Part shown: in pieces, positions 54,468 through 64,000 of the stretch
Position numbering within the stretch: the stretch's first letter is position 1
How the letters are laid out: each line of letters begins with the position of its first letter
NCBI GenBank assembly: GCA_963555705.1
Contig: OY743169.1
Coordinates: 43,760,124 to 43,824,123 of the forward strand
DNA: 64,000 bases
Origin: Ligustrum vulgare
Lineage: Eukaryota; Streptophyta; Magnoliopsida; Lamiales; Oleaceae
Direction: 5' to 3'
Program-made: the position numbers and the translations under genes
The notes under the pieces: model-generated
Databases searched by the model: none
Told to the model about the DNA's origin: nothing
The model's input: only the letters and a program-made list of their open reading frames with translations

Positions 54468-55019
54468 TTATATCATTGCTGAACTGCCAGAAGCCTCATT
54501 TTGTAAAACAGACTGGCAAACAGGATCTTTCGATATTATATTTTGGAGACTATAACGATTTTTGTCCTCGTTAAACTGAGCGTATAAGGAGAGAAGTTCA
54601 CGTTGTACATAACCACTTGGGTGCGTCTCAAGAGTCAGTCGAATATCATCCAAAGACTCCTTACTCAGTCCACCCTTTATGAATTCGATTTTATCATCCC
54701 GATTAGTAGAAGAATATCCTACTGATTTGCAACGAGTATTACAGTTCCAACGAGCACATTTATAGCAACCACCCAGTCTTTTTGCTCTTCGTTTCTTTGC
54801 AAACGTGCTTTTGCCTAAACCAGGCATGTGTTTAGGAAATGTTGATGGTAATTCACCAGATAGTCGAACCTTTGCTTCTATCAACCAGCGAACATCTTCT
54901 GGGATATCATGAGCCATCAGCAACCTCAATCTTTCGAGCCTTATTCTATAGATCTTTCTCAGATCATTCATAGGAAGATTGGAATAATACTTGCGGATGT
55001 TAGAAATGATGATATCCAT
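54468..55019 (-). CDS. Basic zinc-finger protein resembling flexivirus cysteine-rich nucleic-acid-binding proteins
   Basis: 183 residues from the ATG at 55019; the frame opens five codons earlier with TTG, which I did not use. A basic cluster (KKRRAKR, residues 75-81) leads into C-x2-C-x4-C-x3-C (Cys 85, 88, 93, 97). The run KSTFAKKRRAKRLGGCYKC and the following RDDKIEFIKGG resemble the small NABP (Carla_C4-type) proteins at the 3' end of carlavirus and vitivirus genomes, which bind RNA and suppress silencing. The N-terminal 70 residues and the C-terminus are not recognised. The ORF is intact and lies 328 bases upstream of LOG on the same strand. It could be an endogenised viral gene or a host zinc-finger gene with a look-alike motif; I favour the former at about even odds. 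Confidence 0.6.
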   Translation of the reverse strand: MDIIISNIRKYYSNLPMNDLRKIYRIRLERLRLLMAHDIPEDVRWLIEAKVRLSGELPSTFPKHMPGLGKSTFAKKRRAKRLGGCYKCARWNCNTRCKSVGYSSTNRDDKIEFIKGGLSKESLDDIRLTLETHPSGYVQRELLSLYAQFNEDKNRYSLQNIISKDPVCQSVLQNEASGSSAMI

Positions 55020-55045
55020 TGTTTGATGATTCAACCTCTTCCCAG

Positions 55046-55058
55046 TATGAACTATTTA
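55046..55058 (-). promoter_or_regulatory. Possible TATA box of the zinc-finger ORF
   Basis: The minus strand reads CGCTTTTAAATAG about 30 bases before the ATG at 55019. It shares CTTT(T)AAATAG with the motif before LOG. Confidence 0.35.
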
Positions 55059-55718
55059 AAAGCGTAAAGGATCTGAGTGAATCCGCGTGATGTTGTGTCC
55101 AGCAAGAAAGCACAGGATTATTTTAATGAAAAGAGGAGACAGAGTTTATGCGCCGTTTACTTTATTGATAAAGGAAGATTTGATGATAAGATTTGAGATA
55201 TGAAATATTTTTCTTGAATTTTGGGTACTGATATTTTGATATAATAATCAAGGTATAGAAATAATACGGGAATACGTGAAAGAGAAATAAGGACCGTATT
55301 GAATCAGAATTCATACGTATATACAAGTGAAAGAAATACTTTGCAGGAAATGTGATGATAATTAAGTAAAGAATTTTAGTTATTTGGAAGATATATACGA
55401 ATATTTGAGGTCACGTGATACGATGATAAGTGACAAGTTACATGAATACTACAAGATATGATGAAATATCACATACAAATGGGAATTTTCATTTTGATTC
55501 AGAAGAATTTATGAGTAGACATATGTCTATTATTGATAGAAAAGTCCATGTCTTAAGGAAAACAAATTGATGCATTTAAACAAAGTCCAGTGGGTTAAAT
55601 ATGGTTGGGTTAAATATGGTAGCGATGATGCTACATAAGAGAAAGAAGAAGAGATTCTGATTAAGTATTCAGAATTCATAAGATCAAGTAAGTTTAATTT
55701 CGAGGACGAAATTATTTT
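55059..55718 (+). other. Internal region between the zinc-finger ORF and the PPT
   Basis: AT-rich sequence without coding features on either strand. It ends TTTCGAGGACGAAATTATTTTAA, the usual run-up to the PPT in this kind of element. A short direct repeat GGTTAAATATGGT(TGG) lies near 55592-55620. Confidence 0.6.
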
Positions 55719-55731
55719 AAGGGGGTAAGAT
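55719..55731 (+). other. Polypurine tract of the LOG-carrying element
   Basis: AAGGGGGTAAGAT directly precedes the 3' LTR start TGTAGCGACC and primes plus-strand synthesis. Confidence 0.88.
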
Positions 55732-58700
55732 TGTAGCGACCAAGATTTTTATGAAATAAATAATTATTTTAATATTTAGAAAATTGTATCGCTACTATTT
55801 CACCCATTATTTTGAAGTTAACGCCGCGACGTGTTCGTCTAGCCAAGTCAAGAAATATCGAATTTGTTCGATTTTAAATTAAATTTCCGAATTTCTAAAA
55901 TTATATTATTTTAATTATTTATTCAAAGTATTATTTTCAAAATCTTTCTAAAATCCAAATTTTTGCCCACATGTCTTTTTCTTTACACCAAGACAACAAT
56001 TCTTTACACAAAAACATCATCATTTTTGTACAAATAATTTTACATCATTTTCCATTTCATATTATACCTAATTCTACACTATCATATTCTATAGTAACAA
56101 ATCAATACATATTCTTCCCCATCACAACTCACGTCCCCTACATTTTTTCTTCCTTCTTTATCATTCTTTCCACCTCAATATACCATCATCAAAGCATCTT
56201 CAACATGGACACACAAAGCACCATCATTTTATCTCCATCATTACACCATTTTCTCTTCACTTTCCACTTCATTTCCAACCCATACTCATCAGCAACTCCA
56301 CCTACTTCAATTCCACAATATACTAAAATCAAGCAGCAATCAACTGATGAACCATGGACATACAATCCACCCTCAATTCTGTACCAACACCAACCCCAAT
56401 TTTATCTCCACCAGCAGCAGCCACCTCCTCGATCAGAAACCATCAGCAGCCACCATTTACCACACATAGATCAACCTACAGCAAGCCATAACTGTTTCAT
56501 CACTGCAACCACTGATCTACCAACCAAACCACCACCCTCTGCAACTCACAGCCGAATCCACTACCAATACTGCCATCCACAACCACTAGTTAACCAATTC
56601 ATCAATCCGGCCAGTTTCCTCCATTCAACTACATCCAATTCAATTTCCATTTTCAGAATTCCCATTTGCAAGATCAACAATCTCAGCCATTATCATCAAT
56701 TCTGATATCCTGCAATCACCATCTTCATCATCACTGCAGCAAATTTCCACCACCGGTATCATCATCCTCAAACACCAAATTGAATCAGCGTTCATCATCA
56801 TCAATCAAAATTGAGCACCACCACCGCACTCAGTCGAGAACCCAAAACACCATCACCATCATACAACCATAAAACAAACGCAAAACTCAGATTAAGTCAA
56901 GCCCAGTTACTTACCTCAATCGCCGCTCCCTTCGCCGGAATTTCAGACCCAAATCGCAACCCTAAATCTGAACCCAAGCCTTGTTTTATCTCTGATTTCA
57001 CATAGTATTACACCCAATCAGCCCAGATCCTAGCTTACTTGCACCCTCACCACTCCTTGTAACCAGCGCCGGTGTTGCGCCGGAAATCGCGACGTCAGTC
57101 TTCTTCGTCGCCGCGGTGAGAGGTTGAGAGAGAGAGAGTGAGTTGAGAGAATCGCGAGTTGTGTGAGAGAGAGAAGATAAGAATCTGAATTATATTTTTC
57201 AGAAATTCGCATTTTGGTCCCTGAAGTTTTAAAGTTATTTCAAATCAGTCCCTATGTTTTAAAAATGTTTTATTTCAGTCCTTTCAGCTTTTAAACTTAT
57301 CAATTTCAGCCCTTAAGTTTTAAATGAGTTTTAATCAGCCCTTTCATTTTCAAAATCTGATCACTTCAGTCCCTGCTGATTTACTTTATTTGATTTTAAG
57401 CTCAACTTTCAAAGTATTCATTTTAATCCCTCAAATTTCAAAATATCTATTTTAGTCCCTGAACTTTCAAAAGTATTCATTTTAGTCCCTCAACTTTCAA
57501 AACATCAATTTTAGTCCTCAAATTATAATTTATCATTTTGAACTATATATTCGATAGACTAAAGTGACTTATCGGCTAAGACGAAGCGTACGGAGAATTT
57601 AAAGAAATTGAAGTCATTCCCGCTCAACTTTGCACTCGTCGGATTTGAGGTAGACTCGCACTTATTAATTGATTTAAATTATGATTTCATATAAATGTCA
57701 TGTGACTTGTGAAAGTCAATTTTCAAGAAAATTAAGTATGTTTTATGAAAGGTAAATATACCTTATGTTTTTATGAAAAGTAAGTATACCCTATGTTTTT
57801 ACGATAATGTTTTATATGTTTTGGATCATTGCTATGCACATAAGAATTCTTACCACCTAAGTTCGGTAAAATTCTTGTGTCTCCATAAGTTTATGAGGAT
57901 TTACCACCTAAGTTCGGTAAAATTCCTGTCTTTCCATATGTTTATGAGGATTTACCACCTAAGTTCGGTAAAATTCCTGTCGCATATGTTTATGAGGATT
58001 TCGATCCTATCTTATGTTATGATGGAAATGATCCCTATGAATTTCATGAATTATGTTTTGGTATACTTACTGTTATTATGATCTTAATGTGATTTTACTG
58101 TTATTATGATTTTACTGCATAAGAATTTTTGCCACCTAAGTTCGGTAAAGTTCTTGTGTCTCCCTATGTTTATGAGGATTTCAATTCTATCTTATGTTAT
58201 GCTTTCAAAAGAAATTATGCTTGGCATAATTAAAATGTTTTATAAGTATATGTTTTCAAAGAGCTGTTTTCAAAGAGCTATTTTCAAAGAGCCTATGATT
58301 TGCAAAATATGTCCCGTGCTGTAATGCACAATATGAGTTTTATCAAGAGCAGTTTTATAAAGAAGCTCTATCAATGCCCGTTTTATAAAGAGCCGGGATT
58401 TATGTGTTTAATCATCTTATAAATTAAATTAATTTGCGATGAGTCTACTGAGTATTTCCCCCATGAAATACTCACCCTACTTTTTAACAGTTTTGCAGAT
58501 TTCGGAGACGGTGGCGAGCGATGAATGATGGTGGCAATAATCGTTAAACGGTTGAAAGTTTGACGTTAATGATTTCCGTATTTTTCCAAACAATCGAATA
58601 ATTTAGAGAATTTCATTTATTTGAGAAATTATGACATTGGCAATTTCTTTACAATATTAATGGTTCGATTTACTATTTCAAATGGTTTCATAAATGTTTT

Positions 58701-58837
58701 CAATTTTATCGGCCATTACAGTTTATTTAATGTTGCCAAAAATGAATTTCAATTATTTCTTCCGCAAAAATATTATTCGAAAAATTTAGACAGAAAATGA
58801 CGTAGTGAATCGGGTATACGGAACTCGGGGCGCTACA
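55732..58837 (+). repeat. 3' LTR (3,106 bp) of the LOG-carrying element
   Basis: Co-linear with the 5' LTR. Differences noticed by eye: a shorter GA run (four bases) near 57130, T/C near 57574, C/A near 58087, C/T near 58186 and one missing G near 58252. A very recent insertion follows from this. Confidence 0.92.
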
Positions 58838-61800
58838 ATGTAGCCATTTTTATTTTTGAAATTCATCATGAAGAGATTCATCCAAATCCATTCCACGGAA
58901 ATCATGTCCGGTTTTGAGTTGGTCATAGATGAATCTTGAATCGAAGATTTTGAAGCAATTTAAGCAAGGAATGCAATTTTTCTGCTAAAATTGACATTTC
59001 TTCGGGTTTTTGCATTTTGTATGGACTGCTAGTAAAAAACTATTCTTTTGAACAAGGAAATTAGTGTGGGCATCCTGAAGTTTCTTTGAAACTTCTAGGA
59101 GACCTTCATCATACTTTTTGTTGCTGAATAATTGAGAAACCTTGGGACACCAGTATTTTGAACAATAAAAAAGTCCCGAGAGAGGATACATGAGACTTTA
59201 AAATTGAGGGCAAATTGGAATAAATCATTTTCATGAGGCCATAAAATGGTTTTTGCCACCTTCATAAAGTGTTTCAATCATTGAAGAGAAAGACTAGGTG
59301 AAATATTCATTCCAACTTTAAAACCTTTTTGGAAAATAATTTTGACATTATTGAAGGAAGAGGCCAATCCAAGAATGATAAATCGGTCTAAAGAAGAAAA
59401 CATTAAACAAAACATCTTGGTTATCCAAGTAATTGAAATGAGAAGAGAAATACTCACGCTTTGAAAGGTTAATCTTTTTCTCAAGCCAAGGGTATTGTCC
59501 ACAGTTTTAAAATGATAACACTTTCCAAATTGACAATTTTGAAAAATCAATATGTTGAGGATTTTGTTTATTTTGGTATGAGTAATAACTGCAGCTTTGG
59601 TCTTGAGTAAGATCTTTTCGTAAAACTCACGAGGTTTTTGATGGGTTAGGAAGAAATTAGAAATTGGGTGGAATAATATCAGATCAGCATTCATGAAAAT
59701 CTAAAATTTTAAAAACCTATGGGGGTTTCCATATTTTGAAGATTGGAAGAAATTTATTTTTAACAAAATATCGAAAATATTTGATATTGCTTGTTGGAAG
59801 TTTTCCAGAACCAGTTTGAACGGCCTTTTTATAGTTCGAAGAAAACATCTTTTCAGGAGTTTGAGGAATTTTTCAAAGAACCAAAAAATTATTAGCAGCA
59901 GAAAGGCCAAGGGTATTTGAAGAAGAACAATTTTGAGAATTTTTATTGGAATATTTGTTGTAATCTTCAATTGAAGGATTTCGGCAAGACATTTTTCGTG
60001 CCTTTACTTTTTGAAAAAGTTGGAGCAGAGGAAGCCATATTTTCAAGAACTTTGTTGTACCAATCTATGTTGGCACTTATCTTTTGATTTCACTCTTTCG
60101 GTTTCCTTACATTCACTTCGAAGAGAAACAATTTTAAATTATGAACTCGATCATCTCTGAATTCGTCAAGATAACTTTGGTCATGTAGCCATTTTTATTT
60201 TTGAAATTCGTCATGAAGGGATTCATCCAAATCCATTCCACAGAAATCATGTCCGGTTTTGAGTTGGTCTTAGATGAATCTTGAATCGAAGATTTTGAAG
60301 TAATTTAAGCAAGGAATGCAATTTTTCGGCTAAAATTGACATTTCTTCCGGTTTTTCCATTTTGTATGGACTGCTAATAAAAAACTATTCTTTTGAACAA
60401 GGAAATTAGTGTGGGCATCCTGAAGTTTCTTTGAAACTTCTAGGAGACCTTCATCATACTTTTTTTTGGTGAATAGTTGAAAAACCTTGGGACACCAGTA
60501 TTTTGGACAATAAAAAAGTCCCGAGAGAGGATCCAAGAGACTTTAAAATTGAGGGAAAATTGGAGTAAATCATTTTCACGAGGCCATAAAATGGTTTTTG
60601 CCACCTTCATAAAGTGTTTCAATCATTGAAGAGAAAGACTAGGTGAAATATTCATTCCAACTTTAAAACCTTTTTGGAAAACTATTTTGACATTATTGAA
60701 GGAAGAGGCCAATCCAAGAATGATAAATCGGTCTAAAGAAGAAACATTAAACAAAACATCTTGGTTATCCAAGTAATTGAAATGAGAAGAAAATCCTCAC
60801 GCTTTGAAAGGTTCATCTTTTTCTCCAGCCAAGGGTATTGTCCAAAGTTTTAAAATGATGATAACACTTTGCAAACTGACAGTTTTGAAAAATCAATATG
60901 TTGAGGATTTTGTTTGTTTTGGTATGAGTAATAACTGCAGCTTTGGTCTTGAGTAAGATCTTTTCGTAAAACTCACGAGGTTTTTGATGGGTTAGGAAGA
61001 AATTAGAAATTGGGTGGAATAATATCAGATCAGCATTCATGAAAATCTAAAATTTTAAAAACCTATGGGGGTTTCCATATTTTGAAGATTGGAAGAAATT
61101 TATTTTTAACAAAATATCGAAAATATTTGATATTGCTTTTTGGAAGTTTTCCAGAACCAGTTTGAACGGCCTTTTTATAGTTCGAAGAAAACATCTTTTC
61201 AGGAGTTTGAGGAATTTTTCAAAGAACCAAAAAATTATTAGCAGCAGAAAGGCCAAGGGTATTTGAAGAAGAACAATTTTGAGAATTTTTATTGGAATAT
61301 TTGTTGTAATCTTCAATTGAAGGATTTCGGCAAGACATTTTTCCTGCCTTTACTTTTTGAAAAAGTTGGAGCATAGGAAGCCATATTTTCAAGAACTTTG
61401 TTGTACCAATCTATGTTGGCACTTATCTTTTGATTTCACTCTTTCGGTTTCCTTACATTCACTTCGAAGAGAAACAATATTAAATTATGAACTCGATCAT
61501 CTCTGAATTCGTCAAGATAACTTTGGTCATGTAGCCATTTTTAATTTTGAAATTCATCATGAAGAGATTCATCCAAATCCATTCCACGGAAATCATGTCC
61601 GGTTTTGAGTTGGTCTTAGATGAATCTTGAATCGAAGATTTTGAAGCAATTTAAGCAAGGAATGCAATTTTTCTGCTAAAATTGACATTTCTTCGGGTTT
61701 TTGCATTTTGTATGGACTGCTAGTAAAAAACTATTCTTTTGAACAAGGAAATTAGTGTGGGCATCCTGAAGTTTCTTTGAAACTTCTAGGAGACCTTCAT

Positions 61801-64000
61801 CATACTTTTTGTTGCTGAATAATTGAAAAACCTTGGGACACCAGTATTTTGAACAATAAAAAAGTCCCGAGAGAGGATCCATGAGACTTTAAAATTGAGG
61901 GCAAATTGGAATAAATCATTTTCATGAGGCCATAAAATGGTTTTTGCCACCTTCATAAAGTGTTTCAATCATTGAAGAGAAAGACTAGGTGAAATATTCA
62001 TTCCAACTTTAAAACCTTTTCGGAAAACAATTTTGACATTATTGAAGGAAGAGGCCAATCCAAGAATGATAAATCGGTCTAAAGAAGAAAACATTAAACA
62101 AAACATCTTGGTTATCCAAGTAATTGAAATGAGAAGAGAAATACTCACGCTTTGAAAGGTTCATCTTTTTCTCAAGCCAAGGGTTTTGTCCAAAGTTTTA
62201 AAATGATAACACTTTCCAAACTGACAATTTTGAAAAATCAATATGTTGAGGATTTTGTTTGTTTTGGTATGAGTAATAACTGCAGCTTTGGTCTTGAGTA
62301 AGATCTTTTCGTAAAACTCACGAGGTTTTTGATGGGTTAGGAAGAAATTAGAAATTGGGTGGAATAATATCAGATCAGCATTCATGAAAATCTAAAATTT
62401 TAAAAACCTATGGGGGTTTCCATATTTTGAAGATTGGAAGAAATTTATTTTTAACAAAATATCGAAAATATTTGATATTGCTTTTTGGAAGTTTCCCAGA
62501 ACCAGTTTGAACGGCCTTTTTATAGTTCGAAGAAAACATCTTTTCAGGAGTTTGAGGAATTTTTCAAAGAACCAAAAAATTATTAGCAGCAGAAAGGCCA
62601 AGGGTATTTGAAGAAGAACAATTTTGAGAATTTTTATTGGAATATTTGTTGTAATCTTCAATTGAAGGATTTCGGCAAGACATTTTTCCTGCCTTTACTT
62701 TTTGAAAAAGTTGGAGCATAGGAAGCCATATTTTCAAGAACTTTGTTGTACCAATCTATGTTGGCACTTATCTTTTGATTTCACTCTTTCGGTTTCCTTA
62801 CATTCACTTCGAAGAGAAACAATTTTAAATTATGAACTCGATCATCTCTGAATTCGTCAAGATAACTTTGGTCATGTAGCCATTTTTATTTTTGAAATTC
62901 ATCAAAAACTCACGAGGTTTTTGATGGGTTAGGAAGAAATTAGAAATTGGGTGGAATAATATTAGATCAGCATTCATGAAAATCTAAAATTTTTAAAACC
63001 TATGGGGGTTTCCATATTTTGAAGATTGGAAGAAATTTATTTTTAACAAAATATCGAAAATATTTGATATTGCTTTTTGGAAGTTTTCCAGAACCAGTTT
63101 GAACGGCCTTTTTATAGTTAGAAGAAAACATCTTTTCAGGAGTTTGAGGAATTTTTCAAAGAACCAAAAAATTATTAGCAGCATAAAGGCCAAGGGTATT
63201 TGAAGAAGAACAATTTTGAGAATTTTTATTGGAATATTTGTTGTAATCTTCAATTGAAGGATTTCGGCAAGACATTTTTCCTGCCTTTACTTTTTGAAAA
63301 AGTTGGAGCATAGGAAGCCATATTTTCAAGAACTTTGTTGTACCAATCTATGTTGGCACTTATCTTTTGATTTCACTCTTTCGGTTTCCTTACATTCACT
63401 TCGAAGAGAAACAATTTTAAATTATGAACTCGATCATCTCTGAATTCGTCAAGATAACTTTGGTCATGTAGCCATTTTTATTTTTGAAATTCATCATGAA
63501 GAGATTCATCCAAATCCATTCCACAGAAATCATGTCCGGTTTTGAGTTGGTCTTAGATGAATCTTGAATCGAAGATTTTGAGGCAATTTAAGCAAGGAAT
63601 GCAATTTTTCTGCTAAAATTGACATTTCTTCCGGTTTTTGAATTTTGTATGGACTGCTAATAAAAAACTATTCTCTTGAACAAGGAAATTAGTGTGGGCA
63701 TCCTGAAGTTTCTTTGAAACTTCTAGGAGACCTTCATCATACTTTTTTTTGGTGAATAGTTGAAAAACCTTGGGACACCAGTATTTTGGACAATAAAAAA
63801 GTCCCGAGAGAGGATCCAAGAGACTTTAAAATTGAGGGAAAATTGGAGTAAATCATTTTCACGAGGCCATAAAATGGTTTTTGCCACCTTCATAAAGTGT
63901 TTCAATCATTGAAGAGAAAGACTAGGTGAAATATTCATTCCAACTTTAAAACCTTTTTGGAAAACTATTTTGACATTATTGAAGGAAGAGGCCAATCCAA
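58838..64000. repeat. Tandem satellite, unit about 1,345 bp, right block
   Basis: Resumes exactly where the left block was interrupted (the interrupted unit adds up to about 1,343 bp). Unit landmarks are near 59010, 60357, 61703 and 63641. It runs off the window end. The same minus-strand coding-like stretches are seen as on the left. Confidence 0.9.
62392..63640. repeat. Chimeric satellite unit with a 0.74-kb deletion
   Basis: At about 62904, GAAATTCATCA is joined to AAAACTCACGAGG. These two sequences are about 745 bp apart in a normal unit. The landmark-to-landmark distance is therefore about 1,938 bp instead of two units. Confidence 0.8.

Larger units (their letters stand above)
49211..58837 (+). 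mobile_element. Young LTR retrotransposon carrying captured LOG and zinc-finger genes, no gag-pol
   Basis: A 9,627-bp element with target duplication ATGTA (49206-49210, 58838-58842). The satellite unit reads on perfectly when it is removed. Its 5' LTR is 49211-52321 and its 3' LTR 55732-58837. The PBS is at 52325 and the PPT AAGGGGGTAAGA ends at 55730. LTR ends TGTAGCGACC and GGGCGCTACA resemble those of plant Tekay/Del chromoviruses (from memory). Only three substitutions and two small indels were noticed between the LTRs. The 3.4-kb internal region has no recognisable gag, protease, RT or integrase, and carries two antisense ORFs instead. It must have been moved by another element's proteins. 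Confidence 0.92.

Noticed and set aside
54426..54470. Possible splice donor (AAG/GTAAAT) just after the zinc-finger stop, joining it to LOG
   Set aside because: A donor-like GGTAAAT and an acceptor-like TTCAG before LOG exist, but both ORFs are complete with their own ATG and stop. Splicing there would only change untranslated sequence and cannot be shown from DNA.
54468..55034. Upstream start of the zinc-finger ORF at 55034
   Set aside because: The codon there is TTG. The first ATG in frame is at 55019, so the shorter 183-residue product was chosen.

Overview
The window is repeat DNA from a flowering-plant nuclear genome, probably a eudicot, although the species cannot be told from the sequence. 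The evidence is plant-type Ty3/gypsy LTR retrotransposons primed by initiator Met-tRNA (TGGTATCAGAGC next to LTR ends), a plant-type LOG cytokinin-activating enzyme, AT-rich intergenic DNA, and no bacterial-style genes. No ordinary intron-containing host gene, rRNA or tRNA was found.

Positions 1-28984 are a nest of related Ty3/gypsy elements inserted into each other. An almost complete autonomous-type element (B, 6237-13539, TSD AACAC) sits inside a non-autonomous element (H, 3368-14758). H sits inside the 5' LTR of another element (G, 2660-17075). G also carries a solo LTR in its leader (15269-16139, TSD CTTCC) and is cut by a gag-protease-only element (E, 17076-19796). E is followed by a minus-strand pol fragment (F, 19797-22552). 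A decayed gag-pol element (C, 22556-28984) is split by a minus-strand non-autonomous element (D, 24820-27339, TSD AAAAA). The pol sequences have protease, RT, RNase H and integrase domains and look closest to the plant CRM (centromeric chromovirus) lineage. All pol copies are broken by frameshifts or deletions.

Positions 28985-38690 hold a minus-strand tandem array of the non-autonomous family. About 528-bp LTRs alternate with about 1.8-1.9-kb internal regions and each LTR is shared by its neighbours. Each unit has a gag-like ORF and an acidic ORF derived from the protease-RT linker.

Positions 38691-64000 are a tandem satellite with a unit of about 1,345 bp, whose minus strand carries decayed coding sequence. 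It is interrupted cleanly (TSD ATGTA) by a young LTR element at 49211-58837. That element has 3.1-kb LTRs differing at only a few positions, a PBS and a PPT, but no gag or pol. Instead it carries two intact antisense ORFs: an intronless LOG phosphoribohydrolase and a small basic zinc-finger protein resembling the cysteine-rich nucleic-acid-binding proteins of plant flexiviruses. This is the most unusual object in the window.

A second striking feature is in the LTRs of the first family. They carry arrays of the 12-bp palindrome TTACGGCCGTAA, arranged as pairs 20-22 bp apart (about two helical turns). The mix of CRM-like elements, tandem retrotransposon arrays and a long satellite would suit a centromeric or pericentromeric location, but this is inference.
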